A program made the position numbers and the translations under genes. Below the pieces are notes generated by a model. It had not been told where the DNA came from, ran no database searches, and worked only from the letters and a program-made list of their open reading frames with translations. A stretch of DNA of 64,000 bases from Anaeromyxobacter oryzisoli. Lineage in GTDB: Bacteria > Myxococcota > Myxococcia > Myxococcales > Anaeromyxobacteraceae. Shown here one piece after another: positions 26,797-35,373 of the stretch. The stretch covers positions 98,292 to 162,291 of the forward strand of contig NZ_JALCZA010000002.1 of assembly GCF_022690765.1 (NCBI RefSeq), given 5' to 3'. Position 1 is the stretch's first letter, and the number at the start of each line of letters is the position of its first letter.

Positions 26797-28908
26797 ATGA
26801 TCGAAGGCTCCAACCGCCTGCTCACCCTGAAGCCCGCCTTCCTCGCTCAGTGGATGACGCTGGATGGGAAGGACAACCGACTCGTCCAGGCGAAGCTGGA
26901 TCTCCTTCTTAAGGATCCGGTCGCGGACCAGAAGACGAAGAAGCGGCTCCAGCACTTCGACGGAAAGATCCACCGCATCCGCGCGGGCGACTACCGCATC
27001 TTCTACGTCTTTGACGAAAAGTACGTCTCGGTTCTCGGGCTCGATCGGAAGGACGACGACACCTATGACGCGGTCCCGGCCTCGGACTTCCTAGGAGGGC
27101 TCGACTATCAGTCGCCTGCGCCGGCGGAGCCACAGAACCGCGCACGCAAGGTGGATAAGGCATCTTCAAAACCTTCCGGGACTCCCCTGCCGCGGCCGGT
27201 CACGAAGGGCATCCTCGAGGCCCTCAAGGTAGACGCGAAGCATCACCGTGCGCTCGTGGGCATCGCGACTGAGGAGGAGCTCTTCGGCTGTGAATCGGTG
27301 CCGGAGGAGATCCGCCTTCTCGTCTCGGAGGCCCTCACGAACCGGCCGCTCGAGGTTGCGGGCAGACAACCCGATCTCGTAGTCGCGAACCCGGACGACC
27401 TGTTCCGCTATCAGGAAGGTGAGCTACTCGGGTTCCTGCTCAAGCTCGATCCCGACCAGGAACGCTTCGTGAGCTGGGCGCTGAACTCGAAAGGACCGAC
27501 GCTCGTGAAGGGGGCGCCGGGGACCGGGAAGAGTACGGTCGCGCTGTACCGTGTGAAAGCGATCCTCGATCGCTTGCTCGCGAATGGGGTCGAGAAGCCC
27601 CGTGTCCTCTTCACGACGTACACGAACGCGCTGGTCTCCGTCTCCGAGCAGCTCCTGGAGCAGCTGCTGGGGGACCGCGCGAGCCTCATCGAGGTTCGCA
27701 CCGCCGACAGCCTCGTGACACTCATCGCGTCGCGCGCAGGCCACAAGATGGCGATCGCGAGCGGAGAGGAGCAGCTCCACGCGCTAGCGATGGCGCGCCA
27801 GAAGGTTGAGCTCGGAGGGAACAAGGTAGAGCAGGCCGCCCAGGCGCAGGCGCTCTCGAGACTGGCGCCGGAATACATGCTCGAAGAGCTGAACGGTGTG
27901 ATCGACGCACGCGGGATCGACACCCTCGAAGTGTACCTAGCGGCCGCGCGGCCAGGCCGAAAGCTGGCGCTCGGGCCACTGCAACGAAAAGCGGTATGGG
28001 CCCTCCGAACTACCTGGAACTCCGAGCTCGCCGCCTCGGGTAAGCGGACGTTCTCGCAGACCCGCATGAAGGCCGCGGAGGTAGTGGCCGAGGGTAAGGG
28101 CCCGCCGCCGTACGATGCAGTCGTCGTCGACGAGGCGCAGGACCTGGATCCCGTCGTCCTGGGCATGCTCGTGCGTCTGTGCGCCGAGCCGAACCGCCTC
28201 TTCCTCACGGCGGATGCGGACCAGTCCATCTACGGTTCTGGGTTCCGCTGGTCCGACGTGCACGCCTCACTCAAGTTCCAGGGACGCACCGGCATTCTGC
28301 GGCGGAACCATCGCTCGACCGCCCGCATCGGCAAGGCAGCCCGGTCTTATCTCGGAGGCGGCGCTCTCGATGAGGACAAGCCGGAGGAGGTGTACGTTCA
28401 CGAGGGCGACCATCCTCCGGTGGTGGCACGCGCATCGGAGCCGGACAGCGAAGCTCGGCTGCTCGCTCGGTTCTGCAGGGCCGCCGCGAAGGAGTTGCAC
28501 CTCACGCTCGGCTCCTGCGCGATCCTCGCTCCGAGCCGAGACTGCGGGCGCGCCATCGCCGAACGACTGAAGAACCTCGGCGTGAGTGCGACGTTCATGG
28601 ACTCGAAGTCTCTCGACCTGCGGCAACCTGGCGTGAAGGTGATCACGCTTCAGGCCGCGAAGGGGCTCGAGTTCCCGGCGGTGGCCCTGGCCGGCTTCGG
28701 TGAGTCGACGTTCCCGTCCCTGAAGCCGGACAGCTCCCTTGAGGCGAGACTCGAGGCGCTCGCGCGAGCCCGCAGGACGGTCTTCGTCGGCATGACGCGG
28801 GCCATGCGGCTGCTCCTGGTCACGACGCCGGGCGGTGACAACCCGGTGCTCGAGGGGTTCGACCCTGCCTTGTGGCATGAGGTCAAAGCCGGCCAGGGCG
28901 GAAACTGA
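26797..28908 (+). CDS. RelE/ParE-like domain fused to an SF1 (UvrD-like) helicase
   Basis: A 703-residue fusion. Residues 1 to about 95 have the RelE/ParE toxin fold pattern, with the typical IHRIRAGDYRIFYVFDE strand pair. From about 215 it is an SF1A helicase: Walker A KGAPGTGKST (about 238), Walker B VVVDEAQD (about 441), motif III FLTADADQSIYG, motif IV RRNHRST, motif V VITLQAAKGLEF, and motif VI FVGMTRA. No antitoxin gene is next to it, so the RelE-like domain may be a regulatory or RNA-binding module instead of a free toxin. It is co-directional, 58 bases after AIPR and 52 before drmA. Confidence 0.82.
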   Translation: MIEGSNRLLTLKPAFLAQWMTLDGKDNRLVQAKLDLLLKDPVADQKTKKRLQHFDGKIHRIRAGDYRIFYVFDEKYVSVLGLDRKDDDTYDAVPASDFLGGLDYQSPAPAEPQNRARKVDKASSKPSGTPLPRPVTKGILEALKVDAKHHRALVGIATEEELFGCESVPEEIRLLVSEALTNRPLEVAGRQPDLVVANPDDLFRYQEGELLGFLLKLDPDQERFVSWALNSKGPTLVKGAPGTGKSTVALYRVKAILDRLLANGVEKPRVLFTTYTNALVSVSEQLLEQLLGDRASLIEVRTADSLVTLIASRAGHKMAIASGEEQLHALAMARQKVELGGNKVEQAAQAQALSRLAPEYMLEELNGVIDARGIDTLEVYLAAARPGRKLALGPLQRKAVWALRTTWNSELAASGKRTFSQTRMKAAEVVAEGKGPPPYDAVVVDEAQDLDPVVLGMLVRLCAEPNRLFLTADADQSIYGSGFRWSDVHASLKFQGRTGILRRNHRSTARIGKAARSYLGGGALDEDKPEEVYVHEGDHPPVVARASEPDSEARLLARFCRAAAKELHLTLGSCAILAPSRDCGRAIAERLKNLGVSATFMDSKSLDLRQPGVKVITLQAAKGLEFPAVALAGFGESTFPSLKPDSSLEARLEALARARRTVFVGMTRAMRLLLVTTPGGDNPVLEGFDPALWHEVKAGQGGN

Positions 28909-28960
28909 AGGTTCGGCAGCCCGGGGCGGATGTCCCTACCCGCGCTAGGATGACGGTCCT

Positions 28961-31900
28961 ATGAACGTCGTGAAGCTGCCAGAGGATCTCTCGACGCTGT
29001 CGGATGTCGGCCAGCTGAACCGCGCGCTCCGCGAAGGCCGCATCGTGCTCGACTGGTCCGCTGTGCGAGTCGCTCCGCGTGATCGGATCGCCGCGCTGCT
29101 TACCGGCCTCGCACTCGATCGGGACGGCCACGTCATCGGGCCCGATACGATCCCGGATGAGTTCCAGGACGTCGTAATCGCCGCATGTCAGTCACTGCCC
29201 ATGAACAGCGGCGAAGAGCGCGCCAATCCGCCTGCGGTTCCCGGCCCGATACCAGCAGCGCCGCCAGCGACCCCGGCTCAACTGGCGGCGCTCCGTTCGC
29301 AGCTCGTCGAGATGGTGCGAGCCGATCTCCTGGGCCCTGCAGGTGGCGACACCGAGGAGGTGAACGAGTCGCACGTCTCCGATCGCTACCTCGTCGGCCT
29401 CCTCGCGCCGCGGCGGCGCCGAGTCGCGGAGCCAGAGCAGGAGGACGTGGCCCTCGAGTCGCAGGACGACGAGGACGGACCGTCCGACCGCGGCCCGGCA
29501 GCGCCGTCGATCTTCCCTTCTTCGGCGGGGCTCAGCTTCTGCGTGAGCGAGGACATCGACGAGGTCGTCGTCACCGCGGGATGGGGGCACTACCAGCGTG
29601 CGCCGAGCGCCAACGCGACGACGGCGACGGGTCAGCCCAAGAGAGTCTGGAGGCGCCGCCAAGCGGGAGGCTCCGTTCGCGTGAAGCTGACCGAGGGGCA
29701 AGTTCCCGCCATCCCGCCCGATCCCGTGCAGCCGCTCGTGACAATCCAAGGGGTCGCGCGCACGCATCCCGGCGGCCGCGTCGTGACGCTGTTCCTCGTC
29801 AACGGTCAGGACGAGCCGGAGCAGGAACGCGACCAGGCGTGGCTCTTCCAGGTGACGCTCGAGGTAGCCGCGGACGGGAAGCCAGTCTTTTCGCGACGGT
29901 CGGCTCGTGAGCTGGACGGAGGCCGAGGCGACGAGGCCGCCGCCATGACGATGCTCTACCGGAACCGGATCGAATTCGCCGTCGGGCACGGGGTGGCTGC
30001 AGCCTGGGATCTCGCCCCTGGCGACACCCAGCGGGCCGTGCGTGTCCGGACCGTTCCGCTCCCCGACCACGACGTTCCGCGAATGACGCCCAGGACCGTC
30101 GAGGACGACCCCAACCTCGGGGGGCTCGTTCTCGACATGGGCGAGCTCGCCGGGGCAAACCCCGATCGACTCGCCGCGCAACTCGAGCCACTCCCCGCCG
30201 CGTATACGGCGTGGATCAAGGCGCAGCGGGCGAGAGCGCTGGAAGGCAAGGACGGGCTCACCGGTCACCGCAAGGCAGCGGAAGCGGCGCTAGCTCGATG
30301 CGAGCGGGCCGCGAAGCGCATCCGTGAAGGGGTTGCGCTGCTGCAGACGGACGCGGCGGCCTGCGAAGCGTTCCGGTTCGCGAATCGAGCGATGGCGCTC
30401 CAGCGCGTGCATTCGCTGCTCGCGGAAGCAAAGGCGCGGGGAGAGCCCGCCGACCTGGCCGACGTGAACGTGCCGAAGAACCGGACCTGGTATCCGTTCC
30501 AGCTCGGGTTCATCTTGCAGGCGCTGCCTGGGATCACTCGCCTCGATCATCCCGAGCGCTCCGATGCTCCCGAGGCCGTCGCGGACCTCCTCTGGTTCCC
30601 GACCGGCGGTGGGAAGACGGAGGCGTACCTGGGCCTCGCGGCGTTCACGATGGCGCTTCGGCGGCTCCAGGGTGAGATCGAGGGACGTCGCGGCGACGTC
30701 GGTGTCGCCGTTCTCATGCGGTACACGCTGCGCGTCCTCACGATCCAGCAGTTCCAGCGCGCGTCGGCGCTCCTCTGCGCATGCGAAGTGCTCCGGCGCG
30801 AGGAGCTCGCGCGCGGCGAGCGACGCCTCGGCGACGAGCCGTTCCGGATCGGCCTTTGGGTCGGTCAGCGCACGACTCCGAACTGGACCGATCAGGCGCA
30901 TCAAGCGCTGATCCAGGCTCACGGGCATCGCGGTGCGCCGGGTCCGGCGGGCAGCGGCAGCCCGCAGCAACTCGAGCACTGTCCCTGGTGCGGCACTCGG
31001 ATCGACCCCGGGAACGACATGGAGGTCGAGCAGTTCGGTCAGGGCGCAGGCAGGACGCTCGCGTACTGCGGAGATCGCGCGGGGGAGTGTCCATTCAGCC
31101 GCCGCCAGGCTCCACGGGAGGGTCTGCCTGTGGTGGTCGTCGATGAGGAAATCTACCGCCTCCTCCCATCGATGGTGGTCGCTACGGTCGACAAGTTCGC
31201 GCAGATGCCATGGAACGGCACGATCCAGATGCTGTTCGGCCACGTTGATGGGCGCTGCTCGCGTCATGGCTTCCGGTCCCCCGGCATCGAGGACTCGGAC
31301 TCGCACCCCGCCGCCGGCCGGCTCGGACCCGCGCGCACGGAGCCCATCGAGCGGCCACTGCGACCGCCCGACCTCATCATCCAGGACGAGCTTCACCTAA
31401 TCAGTGGGCCCCTCGGGACGCTCACCGGGTTGTACGAGACCGCGGTGGACGCGCTCTGCACCTGGGATGTGGACGGTCGCCGTGTTCGCCCGAAGGTGAT
31501 CGCATCCACGGCCACTATCCGGCGCGCGCGAGAGCAGGTGAACGGGCTTTTTCTTCGCGACGTGCAGGTATTTCCCCCGCACGGCGTCGACGTCGAGGAC
31601 AGCTTCTTCGCGCTGGAGCGCCGCCCAGAGGACGCGGCCGGGCGCTGTTACCTGGGAATCTGCGCTCCGGGACGGCGCCTGAAGGCCGTGCTCATCCGGA
31701 GCTACGTGGCATGGCTTGCTGCCGCACAGCGTCTCTACGAGCTGCAGGGCCGCCGTGCCGACCCATGGATGACGCTCGTCGGATACTTCAACTCCATTCG
31801 CGAGCTCGCCGGGATGCGCCGCCTCGTGGAGGACGACGTGCGCACGCGCTGCCGCGACATGGACCGTCGCGGGCTCGCCCGCCGCAAGCTCGGACAGCCG

Positions 31901-32695
31901 CAGGAGCTCACGTCTCGAATCGGATCGACGGACATTCCGAAGCTACTCGCGCGAGTGGAGATCCCGTTCGATCCCGCCGCCGAGCGCGGTGGCGTGCGGC
32001 CGCTGGACGTGCTGCTCGCGACGAACATGATCTCCGTGGGCGTCGACGTGAAGCGCCTCGGTCTCATGGTCGTCGCCGGTCAGCCGAAGACGACCGCCGA
32101 ATACATCCAGGCGACGAGCCGAGTCGGCCGCTCGCATCCGGGCATCGTCTGCACCGTGTACAACTGGGCTCGGCCGCGAGACCTCTCGCATTACGAGCGC
32201 TTCGAGCAGTACCACGCGACGTTCTACCAGCAGGTCGAAGCCACGTCGGTAACGCCGTTCTCGTCCCGCGCGCTCGACCGCGGTCTCTCTGCGTTGATGG
32301 TCGCGCTCGTGCGGTTGGCGGCACGCAAGTACAACCCGAACGCGGCCGCGTCGGGCGTGGAACGGGAGGACCCGCTCGTGATCGCAGCCATCGAGCGCAT
32401 CGTTCGTCGCGCCGAGCACGTCACGGGGAGCAAGGCCGTGGGAGAGGAGGTCCGCGCGCTGTTGAAGCGCCGCCTTGACACTTGGCTGCATGAGGCCCAA
32501 CGCACCGTGGGTCTCGCCAGGCTCGGCTATCGCATGGAAAAGGATGGCTCGACTCGCGGCCTCCTGGACCCGCCCGGTCTGGGACGCTGGAAGGATTTCA
32601 CCTGCCTCACATCGCTGCGCGATGTCGAGCCTGGCGTGAACCTTGTCCTCGACGAGCGCCCGATGGAAGACAGGCCACACTGGAGGGCGTCGTGA
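28961..32695 (+). CDS. drmA: DISARM helicase DrmA with an extra N-terminal domain
   Basis: A 1244-residue SF2 helicase. Walker A is FPTGGGKTEAYLG (about 547), the DEXH-type box is QDELHL (about 808), and the C-terminal lobe holds TNMISVGVDVKRLG (about 1020) and QATSRVGR. The DrmA body starts with SQLVEMVRADLLGPAGG near 113. Ahead of it is an additional domain of ~75 residues and a proline/alanine linker; that domain looks like a small alpha/beta unit and is of unknown function. DrmA and DrmB form the DNA-translocating, unmethylated-DNA-sensing complex of DISARM. The gene ends in a GTGA overlap with drmB. Confidence 0.9.
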   Translation: MNVVKLPEDLSTLSDVGQLNRALREGRIVLDWSAVRVAPRDRIAALLTGLALDRDGHVIGPDTIPDEFQDVVIAACQSLPMNSGEERANPPAVPGPIPAAPPATPAQLAALRSQLVEMVRADLLGPAGGDTEEVNESHVSDRYLVGLLAPRRRRVAEPEQEDVALESQDDEDGPSDRGPAAPSIFPSSAGLSFCVSEDIDEVVVTAGWGHYQRAPSANATTATGQPKRVWRRRQAGGSVRVKLTEGQVPAIPPDPVQPLVTIQGVARTHPGGRVVTLFLVNGQDEPEQERDQAWLFQVTLEVAADGKPVFSRRSARELDGGRGDEAAAMTMLYRNRIEFAVGHGVAAAWDLAPGDTQRAVRVRTVPLPDHDVPRMTPRTVEDDPNLGGLVLDMGELAGANPDRLAAQLEPLPAAYTAWIKAQRARALEGKDGLTGHRKAAEAALARCERAAKRIREGVALLQTDAAACEAFRFANRAMALQRVHSLLAEAKARGEPADLADVNVPKNRTWYPFQLGFILQALPGITRLDHPERSDAPEAVADLLWFPTGGGKTEAYLGLAAFTMALRRLQGEIEGRRGDVGVAVLMRYTLRVLTIQQFQRASALLCACEVLRREELARGERRLGDEPFRIGLWVGQRTTPNWTDQAHQALIQAHGHRGAPGPAGSGSPQQLEHCPWCGTRIDPGNDMEVEQFGQGAGRTLAYCGDRAGECPFSRRQAPREGLPVVVVDEEIYRLLPSMVVATVDKFAQMPWNGTIQMLFGHVDGRCSRHGFRSPGIEDSDSHPAAGRLGPARTEPIERPLRPPDLIIQDELHLISGPLGTLTGLYETAVDALCTWDVDGRRVRPKVIASTATIRRAREQVNGLFLRDVQVFPPHGVDVEDSFFALERRPEDAAGRCYLGICAPGRRLKAVLIRSYVAWLAAAQRLYELQGRRADPWMTLVGYFNSIRELAGMRRLVEDDVRTRCRDMDRRGLARRKLGQPQELTSRIGSTDIPKLLARVEIPFDPAAERGGVRPLDVLLATNMISVGVDVKRLGLMVVAGQPKTTAEYIQATSRVGRSHPGIVCTVYNWARPRDLSHYERFEQYHATFYQQVEATSVTPFSSRALDRGLSALMVALVRLAARKYNPNAAASGVEREDPLVIAAIERIVRRAEHVTGSKAVGEEVRALLKRRLDTWLHEAQRTVGLARLGYRMEKDGSTRGLLDPPGLGRWKDFTCLTSLRDVEPGVNLVLDERPMEDRPHWRAS

Positions 32696-34536
32696 CCGTT
32701 CGCGTCGGCGAGCTACGCCCTAGCCAGCTGCTCCATACGTTCGGTGTCGGAGCCGTGGTCGATCTACCCGGATTCGCCGCCATGGTTCTGGGCCTCGACG
32801 ACTGGGAGCGGGCGCGGTGCCAGCCGCTTGCCGAGGAGCGACTCCTAGCCGCCGTCCGTCAGAGGCTCGGTGCACAGGTCGAGACCCTCGTCGCCCCGCC
32901 CCGCCCGACGGGGGCCGGCGACCTCCTGCCGGCGCTCGACGAGGATCCTCACGTCGGCGTTCCCGTCGCTCCGTTTCCTCGCTGGATGCGGTGCCAGCGC
33001 TGCGATGCCCTGCTACACCTGCGCTCCTCGCTCGTCCAGTTGAAGGCTGATCCGTACCGCCCCGAGAAGACGCGGTTCGTCCACGTGAACTGCTCGAGAC
33101 CCGCGATGAGCCGGAGGGGGCCTCTGCCCTCGACCATGATCCCGGCGCGCTTCGTAGTGGCGTGCGAGCGCGGCCACCTGGACGACTTCTCGTGGCTCGA
33201 GTTCGTGCACCGGGACAGGCCCGTCTGCGCTGATGCGCACCTCACGCTTCGTGAGATGGGCGTCAGCGGCGAGGCCGCGGACGTGGAGATCCGCTGCACG
33301 TCGTGCGACACGGCGCGAAGAATGGCCGACGCCTTCGGGACGGACGCGGACCTCCCGGCGTGTCGCGGCCGTCGTCCACACTTGCGAGACTTCGACCCGG
33401 AGAAGTGCGCCGCGCCGCTCCGGACACTCCTGCTCGGCGCATCGAACTCCTGGTTCGGGCTCACGCTCTCGGCCCTGGCGATCCCGGAGGCGGCCGACCC
33501 GCTCGATCAACTCGTCGAAGACGCCTGGGGAACGCTCAAGGACGTCGACGCGGTCGGAGTGCTCGGGTTCCTGCGGAGGCAGGGGTTGCTCGGTGATCTG
33601 GCGCGCCACGGTGACGCCGAGATCTGGGCAGCCATTCAGCGGCGACGCGTGGGCGGTCCGGCGCAAGCGCAGGGGATGGATCTCAAGGCCCCGGAGTGGC
33701 AGGTGCTCTCGGACCCCGCGCACGCGCCCTTCGGCGTCGATTTCAGGGTTCGAGCGGTCCCCCCGCCTTCGCGCTACGCGGCGGTTATCGAGCGGGTGAT
33801 CCTTGCGGAGAGGCTGCGCGAGGTGTCTGCGCTCGTGGGGTTCACGCGCGTCCAGTCTCCGTACGATCTGGGAGGGCCGGAAGGGCCGCCAGAGGGCGCG
33901 CGTGCCCCGCTCGCGCGAACGCCGCCGGCATTCGTGCCTGCCTCCGAGGTGCGCGGAGAGGGAATCTTCGTTCAGTTGAGCGAGGTCGCTGTCGCGAACT
34001 GGATCTCCACGCAGGCGGAACGTGAGCGAGACCTGAGAGAAGCGCATCGCCGCTGGTACCAGCAGCGCGGCGTGGACGAGGCGCCTCCGTTCGAGGGCAT
34101 GCGCCTCGTTCTCGTGCATTCGCTCGCGCACGCGCTGATGCGCCAGCTCTCGCTCGAATGCGGGTACGCTCCGGCGAGCCTGCGGGAGCGGCTCTATGCG
34201 CGCGAGGCCGGCGAGCCCGGCGGCCCCATGGCTGGGTTCCTGCTGTACACGGCGGCGCCGGACAGCGAAGGGACGCTTGGCGGCCTCGTGGCGCTCGGCG
34301 CGCCGGAGCCGCTGGAACGGCACCTCGACGCGGCGCTGGAGGACATGCGCCTCTGTGCCTCCGACCCGCTGTGTGCCGAGCATCACCCTGTGCGCGACGG
34401 GACTTCTCTCCACATCGCCGCCTGCCACGCGTGTATGTTCGCTCCCGAGACGAGCTGCGAGAAGGGGAACCGGTACCTGGATCGCGGCGTACTTGTGGAT
34501 ACGGTGGCCGGAAGCGTGGGGGCGTTCTTCCGGTGA
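32692..34536 (+). CDS. drmB: DISARM DUF1998 protein DrmB
   Basis: A 614-residue DrmB. It has zinc-binding CXXC pairs near 103-106 (MRCQRCDALLHL) and near 203, and a C-terminal DUF1998 region: VHSLAHALMRQLSLECGY, then GFLLYTAAPDSEGTLGGL, and the final ACHACMFAPETSCEKGNRYLD cysteine cluster. DrmB partners DrmA as a helicase subunit that senses the DNA. GTG 32692 overlaps the drmA stop by four bases, and its own stop overlaps drmC the same way, so the three are translated as a coupled unit. Confidence 0.9.
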   Translation: MTVRVGELRPSQLLHTFGVGAVVDLPGFAAMVLGLDDWERARCQPLAEERLLAAVRQRLGAQVETLVAPPRPTGAGDLLPALDEDPHVGVPVAPFPRWMRCQRCDALLHLRSSLVQLKADPYRPEKTRFVHVNCSRPAMSRRGPLPSTMIPARFVVACERGHLDDFSWLEFVHRDRPVCADAHLTLREMGVSGEAADVEIRCTSCDTARRMADAFGTDADLPACRGRRPHLRDFDPEKCAAPLRTLLLGASNSWFGLTLSALAIPEAADPLDQLVEDAWGTLKDVDAVGVLGFLRRQGLLGDLARHGDAEIWAAIQRRRVGGPAQAQGMDLKAPEWQVLSDPAHAPFGVDFRVRAVPPPSRYAAVIERVILAERLREVSALVGFTRVQSPYDLGGPEGPPEGARAPLARTPPAFVPASEVRGEGIFVQLSEVAVANWISTQAERERDLREAHRRWYQQRGVDEAPPFEGMRLVLVHSLAHALMRQLSLECGYAPASLRERLYAREAGEPGGPMAGFLLYTAAPDSEGTLGGLVALGAPEPLERHLDAALEDMRLCASDPLCAEHHPVRDGTSLHIAACHACMFAPETSCEKGNRYLDRGVLVDTVAGSVGAFFR

Positions 34537-35339
34537 GCGCGCGCGACCACGAGCCTGTCGTCGATGCGATCGCTGCGTTTGCCGCAGACGTGCCGCACGA
34601 CGTGCTCGAGCGCGTGTGCGCTGGGCTCGAGCGGCTCGAGCTCGGCGAAGACGCCTCGCCATGGCATTCCGCGATGGCGGAGTTGCCACAACCCGAGCTC
34701 CGGATCCGGGCGGCGGATCTGGTCGCGCAGTTCAACGCCGCGGCGCCCAGCGCAGGGCCTCGGTCGCTGGCGTGGGCGTTGCGGTCGGCAGAGGCAGCAG
34801 ACCGCGCAGAGCGCGCGCGAAGAACGCTCGAGCTCGTGTGGACGGGCCCAGCGCCAGATGGCTGTGTTCTGCGGAGGACCGATCAGGCGCTGTTAGAGGT
34901 CATCGGAAAGGCGCGCCGGAAGCTCCTAGTGGTCTCTTACGCAGCCTACGACGTCGCACAGGTCCGCGAGGCGCTCCTCGCCGCCGAGGCGCGGCACGTG
35001 GAGATCATCTTCGTCATGGAGTCCAAGGAGCAGAGCGGCGGCAAGGTAACGTTCGACGCAGCCCTCGCGCTCGGCCCCCTCTCCGAGCGTGCCGCCGTTT
35101 ACGTCTGGCCGCTCGATCGGCGTCCCAGGGATCCGCAGGGCAGGGTCGGCGCTCTGCACGCGAAGTGCGCCGTCGCTGACGACGACGTGCTCTTCGTTTC
35201 CAGCGCCAATCTGACCGGGTACGCTCTCACGCTCAATATGGAGCTCGGGGTGCTCGTCACTGGCGGCGAGCTACCCGGCCGAGTGAGCCGGCACTTCACG
35301 GACCTCATTGCGGAGCGCGTGCTCGAGGACATTCGGTAA
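34533..35339 (+). CDS. drmC: DISARM phospholipase D-family protein DrmC
   Basis: A 268-residue PLD-superfamily protein. A single HKD motif is visible, HAKCAVADDDVLFVSSANLT near 208-227, so a dimer would be needed to form the active site, as for bacterial nucleases of the Nuc type. The N-terminal ~110 residues are helical. GTG 34533 overlaps the drmB stop (GTGA). DrmC is a usual DISARM gene but is reported to be dispensable for protection in the studied case. It closes the drmABC core; the next gene follows 34 bases later. Confidence 0.88.
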   Translation: MSARDHEPVVDAIAAFAADVPHDVLERVCAGLERLELGEDASPWHSAMAELPQPELRIRAADLVAQFNAAAPSAGPRSLAWALRSAEAADRAERARRTLELVWTGPAPDGCVLRRTDQALLEVIGKARRKLLVVSYAAYDVAQVREALLAAEARHVEIIFVMESKEQSGGKVTFDAALALGPLSERAAVYVWPLDRRPRDPQGRVGALHAKCAVADDDVLFVSSANLTGYALTLNMELGVLVTGGELPGRVSRHFTDLIAERVLEDIR

Positions 35340-35373
35340 GGGAAGGAAGCTCGGTCAGCGGGGGGAACTGCCG

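Noticed and set aside
26797..28908. Classical RelBE toxin-antitoxin pair
   Set aside because: The RelE-like segment is the N-terminus of a helicase and no antitoxin gene is adjacent.
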